Below the pieces are notes generated by a model that was not told where the DNA came from, did not search any database, and worked only from the letters and a program-made list of their open reading frames with translations. 64,000 nt of DNA, from positions 1 through 64,000 of the forward strand of contig JBDWFY010000005.1 of the NCBI GenBank assembly GCA_039976075.1, read 5' to 3'. Of this stretch, positions 1 through 7,893 are shown in pieces. A program made the translations under genes and the position numbers. Within the stretch, counting starts at the first letter, position 1, and each line of letters begins with the position of its first letter. Origin of the DNA: JBDWFY01 sp039976075 (lineage in GTDB: Bacteria > Pseudomonadota > Alphaproteobacteria > Rhizobiales > Stappiaceae).

Positions 1-148
1 CTTTGATCATTTGCTCTTGAGACTGCTGGTAATGTCGCAGATTTTCGCGAAAACACAGCCCTTCACACGGACTTTCCCCAGGTTGCCTTGCGACGCTGCG
101 GTTCCTGACCGATTGAGCCGGCGAACTGTCCGGCATGCGACATCCCCC

Positions 149-177
149 TTTCATTTCAGCTCCAAAGCCCCTATATC
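149..177 (+). promoter_or_regulatory. Possible ssrA promoter
   Basis: TTTCAT (149-154) and TATATC (172-177) are spaced by 17 bp just ahead of the tmRNA gene. The second element sits in CCCCTATATC, which also resembles the -10 of alphaproteobacterial heat-shock (RpoH) promoters. No transcript start can be read from sequence, so the element is tentative. Confidence 0.35.
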
Positions 178-510
178 AGGGATGCTGGTTCGCCAGCTAC
201 GGCAATAAACTGTCAGTGCAATAAACCTATCGGACCCGGGGGCGGTACCCGGCGCCTCCACCCAAGCCCATGCGGCCAACATACGGAAATTCATGGGTTT
301 CGGCGGGGGCGAAATAGGATCGACGAGGGCGTAAAGACTGGTCTTTTGCTCGGCATTGTACCACCGTTATCGGGCTATTCTAGTAGTTGCAAATGACAAC
401 TATGCTATGGACAACGCTGTAGCTGCGTAACGCAGTTCCGGTAGTCCACCAACTCCTGCTGGATTAGCGCCGGCAGGCGGGGTTCGGGGGCACCTGGCAA
501 CAGAAGCCCT
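178..510 (+). ncRNA. ssrA: Transfer-messenger RNA, circularly permuted two-piece type
   Basis: tmRNA rescues stalled ribosomes and tags the nascent protein for proteolysis. The gene is permuted. The acceptor piece comes first: it has a GCTGG-TTCG-CCAGC hairpin (184-197), a T-arm CCGGG/CCCGG (236-252) and an acceptor 3' strand CGCCTCC (253-259). A spacer hairpin follows (264-272 pairing with 292-300). The coding piece then begins with the acceptor 5' strand GGGGGCG (305-311), which pairs fully with 253-259 allowing one G-U. The motif AATAGGATCGACGA follows, then the tag frame. This order is the alphaproteobacterial arrangement, where the precursor loop is excised to give two RNAs. The genome encodes ACCCA rather than ACCA after the acceptor stem, so the mature CCA probably depends on trimming and end repair. 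Outer ends are approximate. sspB, encoding an adaptor for tagged proteins, lies directly downstream. Confidence 0.93.
389..430 (+). other. tmRNA tag reading frame (ANDNYAMDNAVAA)
   Basis: Within the coding piece, GCA at 389 fits the resume codon. Thirteen codons read ANDNYAMDNAVAA and end at TAA 428-430; with the alanine carried by the tmRNA the tag would be 14 residues. AND-N at the start and AVAA at the end fit known alphaproteobacterial tags. The hydrophobic C-terminus is the ClpX-recognised end, and the N-terminal part is the usual SspB-binding region. Confidence 0.88.
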
Positions 511-627
511 CACTTTTGACCCAACTCACAATTATTATTCTTTAATGGCACTGCTGACACTTTTCTTTTTCGACGCAACGGTCCATGTTGATGACAACTT
601 TAACAACGATTCCGGCAACGCCGACCC

Positions 628-1293
628 ATGTCTGAAGATCTGATACGCTACGATATACTTGTTCAGGACGCTCTCAGGAGCGCCATGCGCAAAATTCTGA
701 CCGAGGTGGCCCGTACCGGATTGCCTGGTGAGCATCATTTTTATATTGCAGTCGATACGACCAGTCCCGGGGTTCGTATTTCCTCTCGCTTGAGAGAGCG
801 GTATCCCAAGGAAATGACCATCGTCCTTCAACATCAGTTCTGGGATCTCATAATCCTCGAACATACGTTTGAAGTTGGCTTGTCGTTTGGCGGTGTCCCT
901 GAGCGGCTGCTTGTGCCCTATTCTTCCGTCAAAGGGTTCTTCGATCCATCCGTTCAGTTTGCGCTTGAATTTGAGCCTGGAAAAACCGCTGAAGAGCTGC
1001 CTCAGGACATTGTCGAAGCGGGTGACATGGCCCAGCTGGACCGAATTCAAGTTGAGCTGGAGACCGAGGAAAGCGATTCCGTCACGACGCAACTGTTGAG
1101 GGATTCGGAGGGTGAGCTGGAGAGCGATAACGACAAAATCGCGACGATTGAACCGGATAACATTGCTGCGTCTGAAGATGATGGGGACAGCGAAAGCGAT
1201 GAGGCAACCCCTGATTCAGACGAAAAACAGGAAGAGCCGGAGACCAGCGGAGCCCAGGTTGTCTCTCTTGACGCCTTTCGTAAGAAGAACTGA
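628..1293 (+). CDS. sspB: SspB-family ClpXP adaptor (alpha type)
   Basis: This 221-residue protein matches alphaproteobacterial SspB, which tethers ssrA-tagged substrates to the ClpXP protease in the cytoplasm. Residues 1-130 form the substrate-binding fold: helix DLIRYDILVQDALRSAMRKI, then strands including HHFYIAVDTTSPGV and FWDLIILEHTFEVGLSFGG. Residues 135-205 are a long acidic, probably disordered linker rich in D, E and S. The protein ends in VVSLDAFRKKN, the likely ClpX-docking tail. ATG at 628 is chosen because homology starts with the first helix, though the ribosome site is weak. The gene follows the tmRNA gene by roughly 120 bp, so tag and adaptor are encoded side by side. Confidence 0.92.
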   Translation: MSEDLIRYDILVQDALRSAMRKILTEVARTGLPGEHHFYIAVDTTSPGVRISSRLRERYPKEMTIVLQHQFWDLIILEHTFEVGLSFGGVPERLLVPYSSVKGFFDPSVQFALEFEPGKTAEELPQDIVEAGDMAQLDRIQVELETEESDSVTTQLLRDSEGELESDNDKIATIEPDNIAASEDDGDSESDEATPDSDEKQEEPETSGAQVVSLDAFRKKN

Positions 1294-1447
1294 GCCCGCT
1301 TAGATCTGTTTCCGCGAAACCTGGTTCGCCCGAATAGCTCGAAACCTTTACTTTGGTGCGTGCCCTTGTTGCAAAGATCGCGCGCCGTTTCCGGGAAATG
1401 CTCTAGATCGCCCCCTATTCTCTCGTCTATTCCAAGGAGAATTGTCC

Positions 1448-2839
1448 ATGACCGAATTTCGGCAGGAAACGGATAGCTTTGGAGCAATCGATGTTCCGGC
1501 AGATCGATATTGGGGCGCGCAAACACAGCGATCCCTGGCAAATTTTCCTATCGGGTCGACACTTATGCCCGTGCCGGTCGTTCGCGCTCTGGGATTGATC
1601 AAGAATGCAGCAGCTTCGGTAAACGGTTCACTCGGCCGTCTGGACAATGCCATTGTCGACTTGATCACTGAAGCGGCGCGAGAAGTTGCCGAAGGTGAAC
1701 TGGACGATCATTTTCCACTGGTGATCTGGCAAACCGGATCAGGCACGCAAAGCAACATGAACGCCAATGAAGTCATTTCCAACCGGGCAATTGAGCTCGC
1801 CGGTGGCGTGCCTGGTTCAAAAGTGCCGGTTCATCCCAATGATCACTGCAATATGGGTCAGTCTTCAAACGATACATTTCCCACAGCGATGCATGTGTCT
1901 GCGCTGGAAGAACTGACCCACCGACTATTGCCGGCTTTGAAGCATCTGGAAGCAGCGTTGGCGACCAAAGCAACGGAGTTTTCAGCGATCGTGAAAATCG
2001 GGCGAACCCATACACAGGATGCGACCCCACTGACACTGGGGCAGGAGTTTTCGGGCTATGCCGCCCAAATAGGCGCCTGCGTTTCCCGTGTCGAGCTGAC
2101 TATGGACGGTCTTTGCGAATTGGCACAGGGGGGGACCGCAGTCGGAACCGGTTTAAACTCACATCCGGAATTTGCCACCCTGTTTGCCTCTCACATGGCG
2201 TCCCTGACCGGGTTGCCGTTTCGATCCGCCGCCAATAAATTTTCAGCTCTTGCCGCTCATGATGCCTGCGTGTTCGCCCATGGTGCGCTGGATACAACGG
2301 CTGCAGCGCTGTTCAAAATCGCCAACGACATACGGTTTCTTGCCTCAGGTCCACGTTGTGGATTGGGTGAGTTATCACTGCCAGAAAATGAACCGGGATC
2401 GTCGATAATGCCCGGCAAGGTCAATCCTACCCAGGCCGAAGCCCTTACAATGGTCTGCACACGTGTCATGGGCAATCAAACAACCATCGCTGTTGCCGGA
2501 TCACAGGGTCATTTTGAACTGAATGTCTATAAACCCGTCATCATTGCCTGCCTGCTGGAGTCGATCCAGTTGCTTTCCGACGCCGTCACATCTTTTACTG
2601 ACCGCTGTGTTAGTGGCATCGGAGCCAATGAAGAACGCATTTCGCAGTTGCTGGAACAATCCCTGATGCTGGTGACCGCACTGGCGCCGAAAATTGGCTA
2701 TGATAATGCCGCAAAGATTGCCAAGTCTGCTCATACCAACGGCACAACTTTGCGTCAGGAAGCATTAAATTCAGGACTTGTCAGTGAATCCGAGTTCGAC
2801 TCAATCGTCCAGCCGGAGAAAATGGTTGCACCGCATTAA
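1448..2839 (+). CDS. fumC: Fumarate hydratase, class II
   Basis: This is an iron-independent fumarase that interconverts fumarate and (S)-malate in the TCA cycle, as a cytoplasmic homotetramer. At 463 residues it has normal class II length. The N-terminus contains the typical DRYWGAQTQRS segment. The superfamily signature GSSIMPGKVNP lies near residue 316, and SSNDTFPTAMH and GRTHTQDATPLTLGQE supply further active-site segments. ATG 1448 is preferred over an in-frame TTG at 1442 because AAGGAGA at 1433-1439 is properly spaced only for the ATG. It is co-oriented with sspB and the two small genes after it, but gaps of about 150-170 bp suggest separate transcription. Confidence 0.97.
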   Translation: MTEFRQETDSFGAIDVPADRYWGAQTQRSLANFPIGSTLMPVPVVRALGLIKNAAASVNGSLGRLDNAIVDLITEAAREVAEGELDDHFPLVIWQTGSGTQSNMNANEVISNRAIELAGGVPGSKVPVHPNDHCNMGQSSNDTFPTAMHVSALEELTHRLLPALKHLEAALATKATEFSAIVKIGRTHTQDATPLTLGQEFSGYAAQIGACVSRVELTMDGLCELAQGGTAVGTGLNSHPEFATLFASHMASLTGLPFRSAANKFSALAAHDACVFAHGALDTTAAALFKIANDIRFLASGPRCGLGELSLPENEPGSSIMPGKVNPTQAEALTMVCTRVMGNQTTIAVAGSQGHFELNVYKPVIIACLLESIQLLSDAVTSFTDRCVSGIGANEERISQLLEQSLMLVTALAPKIGYDNAAKIAKSAHTNGTTLRQEALNSGLVSESEFDSIVQPEKMVAPH

Positions 2840-3007
2840 AGTATTTCTCGCGGTCATTGGGGTGCTTGTAATCCGCCAGGCACTTGTTTTGGGACGTATC
2901 CGTTGCAAAGGTGAACCAAACACTTGGATACGGGCCGTAGGGCGAGATAAAGTTGGCTTACGCTAAATCCTGGCGGGAGTGGCGATTATGGGAATGGAGA
3001 TACGAAG

Positions 3008-3223
3008 ATGGCCGCCGAAATCGTCAATTTGCGGCAGTTTCGAAAACAAAAGGCGCGCTCTGAGAAGGAACAAAATGCCGCCGATAATCGTGTAAAATTC
3101 GGTCGTAACAAATCTCAGAAAAAACACGATAAAGCTGAAACAGCTCATCATTCAAAAAAGCTTGAAGGACACAGACTTACACCTGTGGAAAGCGAATCTG
3201 AAACTCAAGAGGACCGTGATTGA
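3008..3223 (+). CDS. DUF4169 family small protein
   Basis: This 71-residue, highly charged protein starts MAAEIVNLRQFRKQKAR and continues with ENRV-like NRVKFGRNKSQKK, the pattern of DUF4169. That is an alphaproteobacterial family of unknown function. The protein is largely helical or disordered, strongly basic in the middle and acidic at the end (ESESETQEDRD). Its stop overlaps the next gene's start by 4 nt, so the two are probably translated as a pair. The N-terminal IVNLRQFRK resembles the C-terminal tail of SspB encoded nearby (VVSLDAFRK), which is described under findings. No catalytic residues are evident. Confidence 0.8.
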   Translation: MAAEIVNLRQFRKQKARSEKEQNAADNRVKFGRNKSQKKHDKAETAHHSKKLEGHRLTPVESESETQEDRD

Positions 3224-3447
3224 GTACAATGGGTCTTGTGAAAAAATCTTTTACTCTGCACGGCCATCGGACCAGCATTGCTCTGGAAAGAGAATTTTGG
3301 GAGGCGTTGCAACTGATGGCATCGGCACGAACCTGTGCACTGAGCGCGCTGATTACGCAGATTGACGGCACCCGTCAGGAAGCACCGCTGGCTTCATCGC
3401 TTAGGATCGCCGCCCTTTCCCATTTCAGGCAATCTGAAAAACGCTGA
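3220..3447 (+). CDS. Ribbon-helix-helix domain protein
   Basis: This 75-residue protein has the RHH_4-type layout: KKSFTLHGHRTSIALEREFWEALQLMASARTCALSALITQID. A basic beta strand comes first, followed by two helices, as in DNA-binding arc-like proteins that act as dimers. The start is TTG 3220, overlapping the DUF4169 stop by 4 nt, with AAGAGGA at 3207-3213. An ATG at 3229 is the alternative and would only drop three residues. The pairing with DUF4169 suggests a shared function, which is unknown. The DNA target cannot be inferred from the sequence. Confidence 0.8.
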   Translation: MSTMGLVKKSFTLHGHRTSIALEREFWEALQLMASARTCALSALITQIDGTRQEAPLASSLRIAALSHFRQSEKR

Positions 3448-3524
3448 CTCCAATCCGATATGTTCGGAATTCAGCGAATGAACAAATCGCGCCCTTTTCC
3501 CACTGTCTATGTGAATTTGGTTTC

Positions 3525-6500
3525 TTATTGATACTCGGGATTCACGACAAGCCTGCCATTGCGGTTGAGTATGAACTTGGGCACTCTTTTGCGTGGCACC
3601 TGAGTACGCAGCCGTAGGGGGCGACTGGTGCGCCGCACTGCGGTTTCGGGTATTGGCGGTTTCGGTCTTACAATCAGTTTTTGCAGGTTGAGCGCAGGGT
3701 TTTCATCCGGATCAGTCGCAATCAAACCACCGGCAGGGTCCTCTTCAACGATCAAATTCTGAGGAGTAACAGGAATTGAATTCGTTGTAACAGGATCGTC
3801 GGCCGGCAATCGGTCAAGCAGATCTCTTATCTGATTTGCCAGTTCGGGCGTTTCACCGTCAACGGGAGGTGTTGCAGCTGATGACGGTTCCTGGTCTGCC
3901 CCAAACGTGGTGTCATTCTCCGGTATCGGTGAAAGCGGCAAAGCGTTGTCCGTACTTTCGGTCTGCTCTTCCGGAGCGTTCGGCGTTTCGGAAATCGGAT
4001 CGGGGTTGTTGCGTCGACGCTCCGCTTCTGCAGCGCGTTGTGCGGCTCTTTCGCGAGCCAATTCACGCTTGGTCTCATCCCGTTTGAATTGCTTCATTTC
4101 GCGCGTCATTCGTTCACGCTCGAGAATTTCCGATTGCAGCCGCTCTACTTTCCTGACTTCTATTTCAAACGCCCGGAGCGTCAGATAACTGGTGAATTGA
4201 GAAATATCGATCGACCGAACCGGATTATCCATACTGCCCTTGAACACCAGGCCCACCTGGGGTTCAGCGCCGGTCACGGCGTCATCTATCAGATCGACTT
4301 TAACCGTCCAATTGCTGTCGATTTTCCAATCCTCAAGATCGATCAAAGCTGCACCTGTTGCAGATGCACTATCGGATTCAACGTTCACGTTACGCGCCCG
4401 GGCCTGACCGGCAGCGATGGCAATATTGCCATTGACGCTCTTAAAGGGAAAACTGCTTGCATCGAGGTGACTGGAAAACGCCTCACGAATTTTGTCGCTC
4501 TCAAGTTCCAATCCGGCATCAACCGCGCGTGTTACCAGACCAAACGCCTGGGGGCTGATGCCTCGAACCTCGCCGTCATTGATTGAAAAAGTCCCACCAC
4601 CGGTTAGTCCACTGACGAGGCCGGCTACCGAACGGCCAACACTTTCAAAGTCTGCCGTTGCATCAAGCGTCCCGGTGGAGACTGGTCGACCCTCACTCCT
4701 CCAAACCAGATCTTCCAGTGCAATATCCGCCAGCTTGGCATTGCCGCTAATACTCGCCTCACCGGATGTGCGCTGAATCAGCAGATTTCCTGTTAGTTTT
4801 CCGCCGGAAAAATCCGCCGACAATCCGTCGAATGCCAAAGTTGACGGCTTTAGCGTCATTTTGAATGATGCCTTGCGCGCGATATAATTCTTATCAAATA
4901 CAAGACGTTCAGTTCCGATATTCAGCTGAATCTGGCCGGCATTCAAGATCGGCGGTCCGAATATACCCGATGGCCAAGGGCCGTTTGGAGACACTTGAGT
5001 ATCCGTTTCAGATCCATTTATCCCCTCAAGTGACGACCAGACATCCGGTCCCAGGACAAGTTCTGTTACGGCGCGAAAATCTGTTTCCGAGACATTCAGG
5101 TCACCTGTAATATTTGGATTGCCTGCGGATATCTTGCCCGACAATCGACCTTCTGCACCAATTCCGGCGAATGTTCCCCTAAGGCCGTCCAATTGAAACG
5201 CCGATCCCTCGCCTACCAATCGGGCAACAAGGTTTACCGGCGCATCTGTTGCGACCATCGGCAACAACCGGCCGGTCAACAGCGCTAACGGACTGAGATC
5301 GGGGCTGCGGAGTGAAAGATCAAAATCATAGATCGGATCGCGATCTTCAAGCCAGGTTAACTTACCTGCAGCCGACATATCCGTATCGGCGGCCAGAAGG
5401 GAAAACGTGGCATCAAGTCCCTCCCCCGGTCGCCCCTCAAGCTTTGCGGACAGCGCCGCTGAGCCGACATTGTCCACCGGCAGAACATCAAATCCGAGTT
5501 GGCGCAGGAGTTGCGGGCCTTTCTCTGCAGCCATCTGAATGTCGATATTCGTATCGCCCTGGCTCCACCGGGCAAAATTGCCGTGAAAGTTCAACCCCGC
5601 ATCAACTTTCGTATCGTCCATCGTGCCGGTTATCTGCAATTTCGTCGTGCTTTGTCCCGCGATTGCCTGTCCAGAGAAATTTGCCTCCAGCCTTGCAGGA
5701 GAAAAGGCATTGGCGTCCAGCGCCATACGCGCAATGGCTGGATTATCAGGAAACAAACCACCGAGCATCGTCAGTGCACCGGTCATATCTTCCGCTTCAA
5801 TCAACGCATTTATCTGGCCATCAGGCGCGCTTTCAAGATCCCGAACCGATCCACTCGCCTCAATCTTCGCCCCGGCCAGGTCTTCTGCACCGAAACGATC
5901 GATTTCGAGCAACCCGTCCCGATAGTTCACGGAAACATCAATCGACGAGGCCATCACGCCATTGAGGTCAAGACGATCGGCATGGAGGCGCAATCCGATA
6001 TCAGCGGTCATCGCATCGCCGGTTTTTTCCTCATCGGCAGTGTTCTGAGATCTAGATGTAAAAAGCAGACGGGAAACGGCCTGAATCTGATCCAACGTAA
6101 GCGTTTCTGCATCAAGATCCGCAGCATATTCTGGACGTGAGTCTCCTAATTTCGGTTTCCAGGAAGCCGAACCACTGAGACGGTCCGATCCAAGCTGACC
6201 GTTGATGCGCGAGACAACAAGTCCCGCAGTACCCAACTCCATGCGCATATCCAGGGTGATTGGATCGAGCACCAACGCATTACCGGATTTGCTGTCCTGC
6301 CACCAGTTAACAAAGGCCGCCGGTTGTTGGGATTCAATTCTAAAATCGCCTTTGTAGTAGACCGCGCCGCGCAGATTGAGTTCGCCGTCGGTCAACAGCT
6401 GAGATCGTCCGGGGAGCTTGGCAGCCACACGTTGAATAGCCCATCCTCTGGGAAGCGATGACGCGGCAATTTCGATTTCCTGAATGATATTTCCGTTTAC

Positions 6501-7583
6501 GACAAGACCCGGCAAATCAAAGGAGACGGTGCCCGGTATGGATGTCACAGGCAGATTTTCGATCCCGCCAATCAATTCGTCCACGGCATCTTGAGTGGAA
6601 ACAGGATTTTGAGGTCCACGCCCCATTAACCGATCAAGATCTATTTGTTTGGATTGCAAGCGGGCTTCAAATTTCGGCTCAACCCCAAATTTCGCCTTGG
6701 CTGATCCCAGAAGATGAATTGATTTGTCCTGCGGACCGTACCGTACATCGACATTGTCAAATGTGATCCCATCAGAATTCATCACGACCGCGCCGCGGCC
6801 ATTCCATATCTTTGTAAACGTATCTTCGGTTTCCTCCTCCGGAACGATGGTCGCCAGAGAAAATGAACCGTCAAATTCCGGCACGCCGTCGGAATGCGAA
6901 AGATCACCATTGAAATTCCAGCTAACAGGCTCGGACGCTGGATTAACCTGAGCTTTGACCAGAATATCGCCATCGCTTTTTGTGCGCCCGGTCGCAAAAC
7001 TGATTGTGTGTGGTGTTTGTCCGATTGAAAGGGCGCCGTCGCCGCGAAAAGGTCCGTTCAGCGACCGTGCGGAGCCCACAACATTGATTTTGTCGACTGC
7101 ATAAATCGCACCGGTTCTGGCATCGGTAATCTTGAGCGCCCCGTTGACGATCTGAATGTCGTTGAGAAGAACGGAGTCCGGATCGAGCGTTTCTGTCTTT
7201 CTGCCGAGTCTCTCGGTGAACCAATCAAGCCGCCCGCTCTCATCCAGACCAAGCCGAAGTACAGGGTGCTGGAGAAGCATCTCCTGAACACGCAATTCAC
7301 CCTTCAACAGAGGCGGCAACTCCGCGACGACCTGGAAACTGGATACTTCCATCAACGGGTCTTCAGCTGTTCCCACACGCACATCAGTGAAAGTCAGACG
7401 GGGGCTCGGCAGCAAACGCACATCCGCATCACCCAAAACGGTAACGGGCTGACCCAGAACCTTTTCGGCATAATCTTCAAACGTGCTTCTGTAGCTGGTC
7501 CAATCAATGAAAAATGGGCCGATCAAAGCAACGATGAGAGCGACAATAAGGCTGATGCCAATTGTGATATAGAGCGAATTCAG
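3525..7583 (-). CDS. AsmA family protein (large, AsmA-like C-terminal domain)
   Basis: AsmA-like proteins are bridge-like, inner-membrane-anchored periplasmic proteins linked to lipid transport and outer-membrane homeostasis. From the upstream start the protein is about 1352 residues. It has one N-terminal membrane segment (LYITIGISLIVALIVALIGP) followed by FFIDWTSYRSTFEDYAEKV, the standard AsmA opening. A long beta-rich body follows, with the typical late segment GGGTFSINDGEVRGISP near residue 1000. The end is charged and proline-rich (about 1130-1352), including a coiled-coil stretch RERMTREMKQFKRDETKRE. No ATG precedes the membrane segment in frame. CTG 7581-7583 has GGAG 8 nt upstream and gives the whole segment, whereas TTG 7526 would remove most of it. 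The start is therefore uncertain; the coding assignment is not. Confidence 0.88.
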   Translation of the reverse strand: MNSLYITIGISLIVALIVALIGPFFIDWTSYRSTFEDYAEKVLGQPVTVLGDADVRLLPSPRLTFTDVRVGTAEDPLMEVSSFQVVAELPPLLKGELRVQEMLLQHPVLRLGLDESGRLDWFTERLGRKTETLDPDSVLLNDIQIVNGALKITDARTGAIYAVDKINVVGSARSLNGPFRGDGALSIGQTPHTISFATGRTKSDGDILVKAQVNPASEPVSWNFNGDLSHSDGVPEFDGSFSLATIVPEEETEDTFTKIWNGRGAVVMNSDGITFDNVDVRYGPQDKSIHLLGSAKAKFGVEPKFEARLQSKQIDLDRLMGRGPQNPVSTQDAVDELIGGIENLPVTSIPGTVSFDLPGLVVNGNIIQEIEIAASSLPRGWAIQRVAAKLPGRSQLLTDGELNLRGAVYYKGDFRIESQQPAAFVNWWQDSKSGNALVLDPITLDMRMELGTAGLVVSRINGQLGSDRLSGSASWKPKLGDSRPEYAADLDAETLTLDQIQAVSRLLFTSRSQNTADEEKTGDAMTADIGLRLHADRLDLNGVMASSIDVSVNYRDGLLEIDRFGAEDLAGAKIEASGSVRDLESAPDGQINALIEAEDMTGALTMLGGLFPDNPAIARMALDANAFSPARLEANFSGQAIAGQSTTKLQITGTMDDTKVDAGLNFHGNFARWSQGDTNIDIQMAAEKGPQLLRQLGFDVLPVDNVGSAALSAKLEGRPGEGLDATFSLLAADTDMSAAGKLTWLEDRDPIYDFDLSLRSPDLSPLALLTGRLLPMVATDAPVNLVARLVGEGSAFQLDGLRGTFAGIGAEGRLSGKISAGNPNITGDLNVSETDFRAVTELVLGPDVWSSLEGINGSETDTQVSPNGPWPSGIFGPPILNAGQIQLNIGTERLVFDKNYIARKASFKMTLKPSTLAFDGLSADFSGGKLTGNLLIQRTSGEASISGNAKLADIALEDLVWRSEGRPVSTGTLDATADFESVGRSVAGLVSGLTGGGTFSINDGEVRGISPQAFGLVTRAVDAGLELESDKIREAFSSHLDASSFPFKSVNGNIAIAAGQARARNVNVESDSASATGAALIDLEDWKIDSNWTVKVDLIDDAVTGAEPQVGLVFKGSMDNPVRSIDISQFTSYLTLRAFEIEVRKVERLQSEILERERMTREMKQFKRDETKRELARERAAQRAAEAERRRNNPDPISETPNAPEEQTESTDNALPLSPIPENDTTFGADQEPSSAATPPVDGETPELANQIRDLLDRLPADDPVTTNSIPVTPQNLIVEEDPAGGLIATDPDENPALNLQKLIVRPKPPIPETAVRRTSRPLRLRTQVPRKRVPKFILNRNGRLVVNPEYQ

Positions 7584-7893
7584 CGTAGATCTCCAAAATC
7601 GTCAGGTTTCATTCCCGGATGTCGCCCGCTGCTTTGGCATTGTTTACCGTGTTTCACTACTCAAGAAACCAGAACTTTGGCAAAAATACTCTTTTGACAC
7701 AGAGAATTTGCTTTAAGTTTCACCTTGTTGGTATCGCGACAGTTGGATTGAGCTGAATTGCGTCTTGGCTAGTCGCGAGATTTAATTCGATCCGTCTGTC
7801 GTTGCATTGTTCACGATACCCGATTCTGCCGATCAGTTCTGTCATTCATCCGCCCCATGAAGGCATAAAAATCCAACTTCAGCACGGCAAGCG
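7584..7893. other. Intergenic stretch upstream of the AsmA gene
   Basis: This 310-bp gap lies between the FAD-dehydrogenase stop and the AsmA start, both on the minus strand. Neither strand has a convincing gene, no hairpin is followed by a T-run, and I see no RNA family. The AsmA promoter should be here, but no clear -35/-10 pair is visible. Confidence 0.5.

Noticed and set aside
1..177. Coding potential at the left edge
   Set aside because: A short open frame on the plus strand runs into the tmRNA gene and shows no family pattern; the stretch is better explained as the upstream region of ssrA.
1442..1447. TTG start for fumC
   Set aside because: It is only two bases from the AAGGAGA site; ATG 1448 has normal spacing and matches the family N-terminus.
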